Source: Vibrio orientalis CIP 102891 = ATCC 33934
Lineage (GTDB): Bacteria > Pseudomonadota > Gammaproteobacteria > Enterobacterales > Vibrionaceae
Reading direction: 5' to 3'
NCBI RefSeq assembly: GCF_000176235.1
Contig: NZ_ACZV01000005.1
Span: forward strand, 1,550,001-1,614,000
Length of the DNA: 64,000 nucleotides
Part shown: positions 7,010 to 15,018 of the stretch, piece after piece
Position numbering within the stretch: position 1 is the first letter of the stretch
Layout: the number at the start of each line of letters is the position of its first letter
Program-made: the position numbers and the translations under genes
Notes under the pieces: model-generated
The model's input: the letters and a program-made list of their open reading frames with translations, nothing else
Database searches by the model: none
What the model was told of the DNA's origin: nothing

Positions 7010-8680
7010 TTATTCGCCTTTAGCTGCTTTGAAAGCGTCAGCCATAGCGTTACCGAATGAAGCTTCGTCAGCTTTGTTCAGTGAAGCCATTGCTTCTTGC
7101 TCTTCAGCTTCATCTTTAGCTTTGATAGATAGGTTGATTACGCGGTTCTTACGGTCTACACCTGTGAACTTAGCTTCAACACTGTCACCAGCGCTTAGGA
7201 TTAGAGAAGCGTCTTCTACGCGGTCGCGAGAAACTTCAGAAGCGCGGATGTAACCTTCTACGCCTTCTTCAAGTTCGATAGTAGCACCTTTAGCGTCAAC
7301 AGCAACAACAGTACCGTTAACTAGAGTGCCTTTCTTCTTCTCAGCAACGTAAGCATTGAATGGGTCATTTTCCATTTGCTTAACGCCTAGAGAGATACGC
7401 TCACGCTCAGCATCTACTGCTAGAACTACTGCAGAGATCTCGTCGCCTTTCTTGTACTCACGTACAGCTTCTTCACCAGCAACATTCCAAGAAATGTCAG
7501 ATAGGTGAACTAGACCGTCGATGCCGCCTTCTAGACCGATGAAGATACCAAAGTCAGTGATTGACTTGATCTTACCAGTAACCTTGTCGCCTTTAGCTTG
7601 CGCTTCAGCGAAAGATTGCCATGGGTTAGCTTTACACTGTTTCAGACCTAGAGAGATACGACGACGTTCTTCGTCGATTTCAAGAACCATAACCTCAACT
7701 TCGTCGCCAACATTAACAACTTTAGATGGGTGGATGTTCTTGTTAGTCCAATCCATTTCAGAAACGTGTACTAGACCTTCAACGCCTTCTTCGATTTCAA
7801 CGAAACAGCCGTAGTCAGTTAGGTTAGTAACGCGACCAGATAGTTTGTGACCTTCTGGGTAACGCTTAGCGATAGCTACCCATGGATCTTCGCCTAGCTG
7901 CTTAAGACCTAGTGATACGCGAGTACGCTCACGGTCGAACTTAAGAACTTTAACTTGGATCTCGTCACCAACGTTAACGATCTCAGAAGGGTGCTTAACG
8001 CGCTTCCAAGCCATGTCAGTGATGTGTAGTAGGCCGTCAACGCCGCCTAGGTCTACGAATGCACCGTAGTCAGTAAGGTTCTTAACGATACCTTTAACTT
8101 CTGCGCCTTCTTGTAGAGTTTCTAGAAGCTCATCACGCTCAACGCTGTTCTCAGACTCGATAACTGCACGGCGAGAAACAACTACGTTGTTACGCTTCTG
8201 GTCAAGTTTGATAACTTTGAACTCTAGCTCTTTGTTTTCTAGGTGAGCAGTGTCGCGGATAGGACGCACGTCTACTAGTGAACCTGGAAGGAAAGCACGG
8301 ATACCGTTTAGTTCAACAGTGAAACCGCCTTTAACTTTACCGTTGATGATACCAACAACAGTTTCAGCTTCTTCACAAGCCTTCTCAAGAACGATCCAAG
8401 CTTCGTGACGCTTCGCTTTCTCACGAGAAAGTTGAGTCTCACCGAAACCGTCTTCTACAGCGTCTAGAGCTACGTCTACTTCAGAACCAACTTCAACTTC
8501 AAGTTCGCCAGCAGCGTTCTTGAACTGTTCAGCAGGGATAGCAGACTCAGACTTAAGACCAGCATCTACAAGAACGAAACCGTTCTCGATAGCTACTACA
8601 GTACCTTTAACGATAGTACCTTGTTGGAATTCTGTTTCGTTTAGAAACTCTTCAAAGAGTTGAGCAAAAGATTCAGTCAT
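7010..8680 (-). CDS. rpsA: 30S ribosomal protein S1
   Basis: 556 residues, the usual length for a six-repeat S1. It starts MTESFAQLFEEFL. OB-fold S1 repeats follow, recognisable by G-x-V-x-x-I/L-T-D-[YF]-G-x-F-[VI] cores such as GIVKNLTDYGAFVDL, GRVTNLTDYGCFVEI and GKIKSITDFGIFIGL. Each ends in LGLKQ or a similar tail. S1 binds the 5' region of mRNA and helps load it on the 30S subunit. It lies between cmk and ihfB, as in E. coli. The leader carries hairpins like those used for S1 autoregulation (see the separate entry). Confidence 0.98.
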   Translation of the reverse strand: MTESFAQLFEEFLNETEFQQGTIVKGTVVAIENGFVLVDAGLKSESAIPAEQFKNAAGELEVEVGSEVDVALDAVEDGFGETQLSREKAKRHEAWIVLEKACEEAETVVGIINGKVKGGFTVELNGIRAFLPGSLVDVRPIRDTAHLENKELEFKVIKLDQKRNNVVVSRRAVIESENSVERDELLETLQEGAEVKGIVKNLTDYGAFVDLGGVDGLLHITDMAWKRVKHPSEIVNVGDEIQVKVLKFDRERTRVSLGLKQLGEDPWVAIAKRYPEGHKLSGRVTNLTDYGCFVEIEEGVEGLVHVSEMDWTNKNIHPSKVVNVGDEVEVMVLEIDEERRRISLGLKQCKANPWQSFAEAQAKGDKVTGKIKSITDFGIFIGLEGGIDGLVHLSDISWNVAGEEAVREYKKGDEISAVVLAVDAERERISLGVKQMENDPFNAYVAEKKKGTLVNGTVVAVDAKGATIELEEGVEGYIRASEVSRDRVEDASLILSAGDSVEAKFTGVDRKNRVINLSIKAKDEAEEQEAMASLNKADEASFGNAMADAFKAAKGE

Positions 8681-8735
8681 TTATTTAATCTTCAATAAAT
8701 TAAACGTCCACGGGTATCCTACCTCGTGGGGTTAT
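8681..8735 (-). promoter_or_regulatory. rpsA leader hairpins, probable S1 autoregulatory region
   Basis: On the minus strand the 5' untranslated region folds into CCACG-A-GGTA / TACC-CGTGG (8708-8729), with a single bulged A and the three-base loop GGA. A second, weaker AT stem TTTAAT / ATTAAA lies just before the ATG. In E. coli the rpsA leader forms successive hairpins with GGA in their loops, standing in for a Shine-Dalgarno, and S1 represses its own translation through them. No ordinary Shine-Dalgarno is seen here either. Regulation by the same mechanism is inferred. Confidence 0.65.
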
Positions 8736-8783
8736 TAAATTCGCCAGTCATCATCCTTGCGACCAACGCTCTGACCTAGCAGC

Positions 8784-9464
8784 CTAGGCTACTAGCTTAG
8801 ATTCGATATATTGTAGTGCCTTTTCTACCACTTCGTCGATACTCATCGTAGTAGAATCTAGCAAAAGCGCATCCTCTGCAGGGCGTAATGGTGCCACTGG
8901 GCGGTTACGATCTCGGTCGTCACGCTCTTGGATCTCGCTCAAAAGGTCGTCAAATTTAACATCTAAACCCTTGCCTTGCAACTGTTTCAGGCGGCGAGTT
9001 GCTCGCTCTTCAGCGCTAGCATCAAGGAAAATTTTCACCTCTGCCTGAGGGAAAACTACCGTGCCCATATCACGGCCATCAGCAACGAGACCTTCGCCTT
9101 CAGCAAATGCACGCTGACGACGCAGTAATGCTTCACGAACGCGTGGTAGCGCTGCAACTTTCGACGCTGCCATACCCGTTTCTTCTTTACGCAGCTCACC
9201 AGAGACATCTTCGCCTTCTAGAATAACTTTCACTAAGTCGCCTTCCGCAACAAACTGTACGTCAAGGTGGGTAGCAAGTGGAACCAGTGCATCTTCCGAC
9301 TCTAAGTTAACACCATGATGGATAGCAGCCAGTGCCAATACTCGGTAGATAGCACCAGAATCTAATAAGTGAAAACCTAGCTTGTTTGCTAGCAGCATAC
9401 AAAGAGTGCCCTTACCTGCACCACTTGGTCCATCAACGGTGACTACCGGTGTATGAGACGACAT
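8784..9464 (-). CDS. cmk: Cytidylate kinase
   Basis: 226 residues. It phosphorylates CMP and dCMP with ATP. The N-terminus holds the P-loop GPSGAGKGTL (about 12-21), then LDSGAIYRVLA for CMP binding. DGRDMGTVVFPQA near 128 and the lid region RDDRDRNRPVAPL near 183 are also present. The order cmk-rpsA-ihfB is conserved in Gammaproteobacteria; the 103-base gap to rpsA contains the S1 leader. Confidence 0.97.
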   Translation of the reverse strand: MSSHTPVVTVDGPSGAGKGTLCMLLANKLGFHLLDSGAIYRVLALAAIHHGVNLESEDALVPLATHLDVQFVAEGDLVKVILEGEDVSGELRKEETGMAASKVAALPRVREALLRRQRAFAEGEGLVADGRDMGTVVFPQAEVKIFLDASAEERATRRLKQLQGKGLDVKFDDLLSEIQERDDRDRNRPVAPLRPAEDALLLDSTTMSIDEVVEKALQYIESKLVA

Positions 9465-9578
9465 GTTTTACTCCGCGTTAGTTACTGATCATTGCTCCAC
9501 GCATTGACCTTTGTTTGGCGTGAAATTATAGAGGTAAACGTGTAGAGGTTCTAGGAAGATAATCGGGAAATTCAAAAA

Positions 9579-9596
9579 AGAGCGCGATTGCGCTCT
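9579..9596 (-). terminator. comEA terminator
   Basis: Stem AGAGCGC / GCGCTCT with loop GATT, followed on the minus strand by TTTTTTG. It begins ten bases past the comEA stop codon. Confidence 0.88.
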
Positions 9597-9605
9597 CGAA
9601 CGTAC

Positions 9606-9899
9606 TTATAACTGGATTCGTTCTAAGTTCCGAGTGACTAAACCCTCACCTATTCCTTTAACAGCGGTTAACTCCTGCGCGGTTTTGAAGCTGCCATGCT
9701 CATCGCGATAAGAAACAATCGCTTGTGCTTTCTTAAGCCCAACCCCATTCAGTAACGCCGCTAACTCCTCCGCTCCCGCACTATTGATATTGACGGTAAT
9801 TTCAATCCCTTCGTATTTAGGATTGGATTTGCTGTCGGCAGCCAAGCTTAACGGAGCAGCCACGATTAAAGCCATAATTAGTACTATCTGTTTAAACAT
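9606..9899 (-). CDS. comEA: ComEA-family periplasmic helix-hairpin-helix DNA-binding protein
   Basis: 97 residues from the ATG at 9897-9899, which has the Shine-Dalgarno AAGGAAA; the open frame reaches 18 codons further upstream without ribosome-site support. A signal peptide (MFKQIVLIMALIVAAPLSLAA) is followed by two HhH motifs: VNINSAGAEELAALLNGVG and GSFKTAQELTAVKGIGEG. In Vibrio, ComEA binds incoming double-stranded DNA in the periplasm and ratchets it through the outer membrane during natural transformation. It lies between cmk and ppiD, where V. cholerae comEA is also found. Confidence 0.93.
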   Translation of the reverse strand: MFKQIVLIMALIVAAPLSLAADSKSNPKYEGIEITVNINSAGAEELAALLNGVGLKKAQAIVSYRDEHGSFKTAQELTAVKGIGEGLVTRNLERIQL

Positions 9900-9977
9900 T
9901 TCGATTTCCTTTCTATCAATATGTCTGAACAGAATAATCAAGCACGCAGTCAAGCTATAACCCTAAGCCAGAAAAAC

Positions 9978-10005
9978 AAAACGGGCTGCAATTGCAGCCC
10001 GTTTT
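9978..10005 (-). terminator. ppiD terminator
   Basis: A 28-base perfect palindrome centred on GCAATTGC with AAAA/TTTT ends, 30 bases beyond the ppiD stop. It also faces comEA, so it separates the two transcription units. Confidence 0.85.
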
Positions 10006-10034
10006 AATCGATATATCAGTTACATCATGACTGA

Positions 10035-11894
10035 TTATTGCGTCACAACGTAATATTCGATATCAATCGTTTTACGTAAAATACTAATTAAGCCAGACAG
10101 GTCTTGCTGAGCATTTGCTTGTGTCATTTGCTGAGCAATCTGTTCGTTATACATAGTATTAAACATTGAAGAAACATCGGTTAGTTCAACCACTACGATA
10201 TCACCGTTTAGGTCTTTCGCTTGAGCAAACTCTACTTTACCTTCTTCAGGTTTCACCATAGAGAAAACAACGTCTGCAAGTGGAGAGCTACGATCAACCG
10301 TTTCTGTTTCGCCGAATACGAGACCACTTTCTTTCAATAAGCCTTGCTTACCTTCTTTAAGTTCAGCAACCAGCTTGTCAGCAAGTTCGATCGCACTCTG
10401 TTCACCTTTGACTTTCGCCAGTGTCGTCGTCACTTGTTCACGAACGTCTGCTAGTGGTAGAACCATTTCATCACGAGCGTCTTCAACACGAACAACAATC
10501 ACGTGTTCAGGTGCAACTTCGATAACTTCTGAGTTCAGGCCGTCTTCTTTCACTTCTGGGCTAACGATAGCTTGTAATACAGCTGGCGTTTTCAATAGCT
10601 CTGGAGCATCGACTTGAGAAATGAAGTCAGTGGTATGAATCTTAGCGTTAATGGCTTGCGCGGCATCATCCAAAGAATCAGGGTATTCAAACGCAACTTT
10701 TTCAAGTTCACTTTGCAGTTCGTAGTACTGGTCGACCGCTTGCTGATCTTTAAGCTCTTGTTTGATTTCCGCAGCAACCTCAGCGTATGGCTTAGCAACT
10801 GAATCTTTCAGTTCGTCAAGCTTGATGATGTGGTAACCGAAATCTGATTTAACCAGACCTGTTGTATCACCGACTTTCGTCAACGCAAAGGCTGCGTCTT
10901 CAAATGCTGGGTCCATGACATCACGCTCAATCCAACCTAGTGAGCCGCCTTCTGACGCGCTACCGAAGTCATCAGATTTTTCTTCAGCTAGCGTTGCAAA
11001 GTCAGCACCTGCGTTGAGTTCATCAAGAATCGCCTGCGCTTTAGCTTGATCATCACCTTCAACAAGGATGTGGCTCACGCGGCGCTGCTCTTCAGATGAA
11101 TACTTGTCTAAATGTTCTTGGTAGTACTGCTTCGCTTGCTCTTCCGATACTTGAATATCGTCTTTTAGCTGCTGAGCCGATAGCTCGATGTAGGCAACTT
11201 TCACTTGCTCAGGGCGTGTGTAACGCTCTGGGTTTTGTTTGTAGTAGTCGTTAATTTCGTCTTCAGACAATTGTGCTTTTGCTGCAAAGTCTTCTAGAGA
11301 TAACGTTACTTTCTTCACTTCACGAGTTTGAGTCAGTAGCTTGCTTTGAGCTTCGACTTCACTCGGCAACGTAAAGTCACTGCCTTGAATAGCAGTTAGC
11401 AACTGATTACGTACTAGATCACGACGCAGGTATTCTGCAAAGCTCTCTGCATTGAAGCCAGCACGACGAAGTGCCGTTTGATAGATCTCTTGATCGAACT
11501 TACCATCAATTTGGAACTGAGGCATTTCTAGAATCAGTGTACGCACCTGCGTATCACTCACACGCAAACCTAGTGATTCCGCGTGCTGCTCCAGTAGTAC
11601 ATCGTTAACCATACGGTCAAGTACAGATTTGCGGAAAGACTCTACGTAGCTAGGGTCAGCCAACAAGTTAGAGAAGTAATCACCAAGCTGAGCTTGCATG
11701 CGGTTACGTTCATTTTGGTAAGCTTGTTCAAACTCACCACGGCCAATTTCAACATTACCTACTTTCGCAGCTGTGTTATTTGAACCGCCAACAATGTAGC
11801 TACCAACACCTGCAAACACGAAAGATAGGATGATAAGTCCCAGGATAATTTTAACCGCGATGCTGTTAACGCCTTCGCGTAATCGGTCCATCAT
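10035..11894 (-). CDS. ppiD: PpiD, membrane-anchored periplasmic folding factor
   Basis: 619 residues, family length. It starts MMDRLREGVNSIAVKI, then a single transmembrane anchor (about 16-36, ILGLIILSFVFAGVGSYIVGG). SurA-like N-terminal helices follow. A parvulin domain spans about 265-360, with RRVSHILVEG, SDDFGSASEGGSLGWI and the end DFGYHIIKLDE. PpiD sits at the SecYEG exit and helps newly translocated proteins fold. It is downstream of hupB, the standard lon-hupB-ppiD order. Confidence 0.95.
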   Translation of the reverse strand: MMDRLREGVNSIAVKIILGLIILSFVFAGVGSYIVGGSNNTAAKVGNVEIGRGEFEQAYQNERNRMQAQLGDYFSNLLADPSYVESFRKSVLDRMVNDVLLEQHAESLGLRVSDTQVRTLILEMPQFQIDGKFDQEIYQTALRRAGFNAESFAEYLRRDLVRNQLLTAIQGSDFTLPSEVEAQSKLLTQTREVKKVTLSLEDFAAKAQLSEDEINDYYKQNPERYTRPEQVKVAYIELSAQQLKDDIQVSEEQAKQYYQEHLDKYSSEEQRRVSHILVEGDDQAKAQAILDELNAGADFATLAEEKSDDFGSASEGGSLGWIERDVMDPAFEDAAFALTKVGDTTGLVKSDFGYHIIKLDELKDSVAKPYAEVAAEIKQELKDQQAVDQYYELQSELEKVAFEYPDSLDDAAQAINAKIHTTDFISQVDAPELLKTPAVLQAIVSPEVKEDGLNSEVIEVAPEHVIVVRVEDARDEMVLPLADVREQVTTTLAKVKGEQSAIELADKLVAELKEGKQGLLKESGLVFGETETVDRSSPLADVVFSMVKPEEGKVEFAQAKDLNGDIVVVELTDVSSMFNTMYNEQIAQQMTQANAQQDLSGLISILRKTIDIEYYVVTQ

Positions 11895-12002
11895 ACTTAA
11901 ACTACTCTCCGCTTATACATCGCACCAACATGATTGAAAAGTTGGTCACGATATACTTCATTAAAATAAAAATTGATTAGCGCGATAATACCAGAAAAAG
12001 AA

Positions 12003-12069
12003 ATGCGCATCAGTATGATGCGCATAATTTAAAAAGGTTCGAAAAAATCAGCCTAAATGGCGATTTTTT
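12003..12069 (-). terminator. hupB terminator region with two hairpins
   Basis: Read on the minus strand, the first stem (12042-12069, AAAAAATC...GATTTTTT around GCC/GGC) overlaps the end of hupB. The second is a perfect ten-base stem ATGCGCATCA / TGATGCGCAT with a three-base loop (12003-12025), followed by TTCTTTTTC. The second looks like the effective terminator. Confidence 0.8.
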
Positions 12070-12071
12070 GA

Positions 12072-12344
12072 TTAGTTGCAAGAATCTTTAAGAGCCTTAC
12101 CAGCTTTAAACGCAGGAACTTTAGCTTCTGCGATTTGGATTTCTTCACCAGTCTTAGGGTTACGGCCTGTGCGTGCAGCACGAGTACGTACGCTGAATGT
12201 ACCGAAGCCAACTAGAGCAACTTGATCACCAGACTGCAGAGTGTCGCCTACAGCTTCGATGAATGCATCAAGTGCACGGCCAGCTGAAGCTTTTGATAGA
12301 TCTGCGTTTTCTGCGATTTTTTCTACTAATTGTGTTTTGTTCAC
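12072..12344 (-). CDS. hupB: HU-beta, nucleoid-associated protein
   Basis: 90 residues from a GTG start at 12342-12344, preceded by AAAGGGGA at good spacing. This gives exactly the length of E. coli HU-beta and the N-terminus MNKTQLVEKIAE. The longer in-frame ATG seven codons upstream would overlap the Shine-Dalgarno. GFGTFSVRTRAARTGRNPKTGEEI is the DNA-binding beta arm; the end KALKDSCN differs from E. coli KALKDAVN. HU coats and bends DNA. It lies between lon and ppiD. Confidence 0.96.
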   Translation of the reverse strand: MNKTQLVEKIAENADLSKASAGRALDAFIEAVGDTLQSGDQVALVGFGTFSVRTRAARTGRNPKTGEEIQIAEAKVPAFKAGKALKDSCN

Positions 12345-12423
12345 TGTGATTCCCCTTTGCGCCACCTGGTTATTTTTTTATAGGTAGCTTAACGTTCCAT
12401 TTCATTTCAAATTCGCGACAAAC

Positions 12424-12466
12424 CCTTGTATAACAAGGCTTGAAGCTATCGTCGCTAACGTTAGCG
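12424..12466. promoter_or_regulatory. Two palindromes in the hupB promoter region
   Basis: CCTTGT-ATA-ACAAGG (12424-12438) and the perfect 14-base CGCTAACGTTAGCG (12453-12466) lie 80-120 bases upstream of the hupB GTG and beside the lon terminator. They are operator candidates; no known consensus was recognised. Confidence 0.4.
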
Positions 12467-12476
12467 TCCAAAAAAA

Positions 12477-12508
12477 ACGCTGACAAGCCTTTTTATGCTT
12501 ATCAGCGT
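12477..12508 (-). terminator. lon terminator
   Basis: On the minus strand ACGCTGATAAGC pairs with GCTTGTCAGCGT around a short A-rich loop, followed by eight T residues. It starts about 30 bases past the lon stop. Confidence 0.88.
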
Positions 12509-12537
12509 AATCTTTTACTTATTTTTGCTACATATCA

Positions 12538-14889
12538 CTATTTTACCGCAGCAAACTCGACACCAGACGGCTCATTTTCTAATGCCACTTTCAAAACTTC
12601 GTCGATCCATTGCACTGGAATCACCTTAAGATCGGCAATCACATTGTCAGGAATGTCTTCTAGATCACGTTCGTTATCTTTTGGAATCAGAACCGTTTTG
12701 ATACCACCACGGTGTGCAGCCAGTAGTTTTTCTTTCAGTCCACCAATCGGTAGAACTTCACCACGTAGGGTAATTTCACCCGTCATACCCACTTCCGCTT
12801 TCACAGGGTTACCTGTTAGGCTAGAAACAAGTGCTGTACACATCGCGATACCCGCACTTGGGCCGTCTTTTGGTGTCGCACCTTCAGGTACGTGAACGTG
12901 AATATCACGCTTCTCATAGAAATCTGAGTTAATGCCCAGTTTCTCGGCGCGTGAACGTACGACCGTCATCGCTGCTTGAATCGATTCTTTCATCACATCG
13001 CCAAGCGAACCGGTTTGCGTCAACTTACCTTTACCTGGCATAGATTCTGTTTCGATAGTCAGTAAGTCACCACCGACTTGAGTCCATGCTAGACCCGTTA
13101 CCTGACCTACACGGTTGCTATCATCTGCTTTACCAAAGTCATGGCGTTGGACACCTAGATACTCTTTAAGATTATCCATGCTGACAGTGACAGACTTTAG
13201 TTTGGCATCAAGCAGAATATTCTTCACCGCTTTACGACAAATCTTCGAGATTTCGCGCTCTAGGCTACGTACACCCGCTTCTCGCGTGTAGTAACGGATA
13301 ATGCCGATGATAGCCGAATCTTCGATCTCAATCTCATGAGGCTTAAGGCCGTTGCGTTTCACTTGCTTATCAACAAGGTGGCGCTTAGCAATATTCAGCT
13401 TTTCATCTTCGGTATAACCCGATAGACGAATCACTTCCATACGGTCTAATAGTGGCCCAGGAATATCCATAGAGTTCGATGTCGCAACGAACATGACATC
13501 TGACAGGTCGTAATCGACTTCTAGGTAGTGATCGTTAAATGCGTTGTTCTGTTCTGGATCGAGAACTTCTAGCAGTGCTGAAGACGGGTCACCACGCATA
13601 TCCGATGACATCTTGTCGATCTCATCAAGAAGGAAAAGTGGGTTCTTCACGCCAACTTTTGACATCTTCTGGATAAGCTTGCCTGGCATTGAACCGATAT
13701 AAGTACGACGGTGACCACGGATTTCCGCTTCATCTCTTACGCCACCCAGTGCCATGCGCGTATATTTACGACCTGTCGCTGCTGCAATAGAGCGACCTAA
13801 AGACGTTTTACCTACACCAGGAGGACCAACAAGACATAGAATTGGACCTTTGAGCTTATTAATTCGGTTTTGAACCGCTAAGTACTCAAGGATACGTTCT
13901 TTAACACGCTCTAGACCGTAATGGTCTTCGTTAAGAATCTCTTCGGCTTTGGCTAGGTTCTTCTTCACCTTAGAACGTTTATTCCAAGGCACACCTAACA
14001 TCCAGTCGATGTAGCCACGAACTACTGTTGCTTCAGCTGACATCGGTGACATCATCTTCAGTTTCTGTAGCTCTTGTTCTGTCTTCTCGCGCGCTTCTTG
14101 AGGCATCTTCGATTCTTCGATCTTCTGCTTTAGAGTCTCGAACTCGTCAACGCCATCTTCGCTTTCGCCAAGTTCTTTCTGAATCGCTTTCATTTGCTCA
14201 TTCAGATAATACTCGCGTTGCGATTTTTCCATCTGCTTCTTAACGCGAGTGCGAATACGCTTCTCAACTTGCAGCAGATCGATTTCAGATTCCATTTGGC
14301 CCATCAAGAACTCAAGACGCTCTGTCACATCTAACAGTTCTAACACCGCCTGCTTATCAGCAAGTTTTAGAGGCATGTGCGCTGCGATAGTATCAGCCAG
14401 ACGAGCGGCCTCATCGATACCATTTAGCGAAGTGAGCACTTCAGGTGGGATCTTTTTATTGAGCTTGATAAAGCCTTCAAACTGGTTGATTGCACTGCGT
14501 ACAATCACTTCTTGTTCACGCTCGTCTAGTTCAGACGTCGTTAAATACTCGGCTTCAGCAAAGAAGAATTCGTTTTCAATAAAATGATTGATTTTTGCAC
14601 GTTGCTGACCTTCAACAAGCACTTTGACAGTACCATCTGGTAGCTTCAGTAATTGAAGGATCGTCGCAACGGTACCAACTTCAAACATGTCCGATTGAGC
14701 TGGCTCGTCAGTATCCGCTTCTTTCTGCGCCACTAACAATACTTGCTTGTTGTTATCCATTGCAGCTTCAAGACATGCAATCGACTTTTCTCGGCCAACA
14801 AACAATGGAATTACCATGTGCGGGTAAACGACTACATCTCTTAGAGGTAGTACGGGGATCTCGATACGTTCGGAACGTTCCAAGTTCAT
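12538..14889 (-). CDS. lon: Lon ATP-dependent protease
   Basis: 783 residues, typical of LonA. Order: substrate-binding LON domain (about 10-205, starting EIPVLPLRDVVVYPHM), coiled coil, AAA+ module with Walker A GPPGVGKTSLG near 355 and Walker B PLFLLDEIDKM near 420, then the protease domain. The catalytic serine is in KDGPSAGIAMC (near 678) and the lysine in LKEKLLAAHRGG (near 721). Lon degrades misfolded and many regulatory proteins. A heat-shock promoter is visible upstream. Confidence 0.98.
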   Translation of the reverse strand: MNLERSERIEIPVLPLRDVVVYPHMVIPLFVGREKSIACLEAAMDNNKQVLLVAQKEADTDEPAQSDMFEVGTVATILQLLKLPDGTVKVLVEGQQRAKINHFIENEFFFAEAEYLTTSELDEREQEVIVRSAINQFEGFIKLNKKIPPEVLTSLNGIDEAARLADTIAAHMPLKLADKQAVLELLDVTERLEFLMGQMESEIDLLQVEKRIRTRVKKQMEKSQREYYLNEQMKAIQKELGESEDGVDEFETLKQKIEESKMPQEAREKTEQELQKLKMMSPMSAEATVVRGYIDWMLGVPWNKRSKVKKNLAKAEEILNEDHYGLERVKERILEYLAVQNRINKLKGPILCLVGPPGVGKTSLGRSIAAATGRKYTRMALGGVRDEAEIRGHRRTYIGSMPGKLIQKMSKVGVKNPLFLLDEIDKMSSDMRGDPSSALLEVLDPEQNNAFNDHYLEVDYDLSDVMFVATSNSMDIPGPLLDRMEVIRLSGYTEDEKLNIAKRHLVDKQVKRNGLKPHEIEIEDSAIIGIIRYYTREAGVRSLEREISKICRKAVKNILLDAKLKSVTVSMDNLKEYLGVQRHDFGKADDSNRVGQVTGLAWTQVGGDLLTIETESMPGKGKLTQTGSLGDVMKESIQAAMTVVRSRAEKLGINSDFYEKRDIHVHVPEGATPKDGPSAGIAMCTALVSSLTGNPVKAEVGMTGEITLRGEVLPIGGLKEKLLAAHRGGIKTVLIPKDNERDLEDIPDNVIADLKVIPVQWIDEVLKVALENEPSGVEFAAVK

Positions 14890-14922
14890 ATTATTCTCTC
14901 TTCCGCTTAGTCCTATCTGCAG

Positions 14923-14950
14923 TATATGGGGCTTAATTGCTTGGATTCAA
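14923..14950 (-). promoter_or_regulatory. Sigma-32 heat-shock promoter of lon
   Basis: On the minus strand TTGAATCC is followed after 11 bases by CCCCATATA. This matches the sigma-32 pattern (TTGAAA-type -35, CCCCATNT-type -10) and closely resembles the E. coli lon promoter. It lies 34 bases upstream of the lon ATG. Confidence 0.85.
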
Positions 14951-14964
14951 TGAAAGAATAAAAA

Positions 14965-14990
14965 AAAGGGAGTAATTGATTACTCCCTTT
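14965..14990 (-). terminator. clpX terminator
   Basis: Stem AAAGGGAGTAAT / ATTACTCCCTTT with a two-base loop, followed by a long T run on the minus strand. It sits 29 bases past the clpX stop, directly upstream of the lon promoter. Confidence 0.92.
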
Positions 14991-15018
14991 CTACTGATAT
15001 CAAATTATGTGAATCGTA

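Noticed and set aside
12538..12895. Plus-strand open frame opposite the end of lon
   Set aside because: Antisense shadow of the lon protease domain; low-complexity Ser/Pro-rich translation typical of a reversed coding strand.
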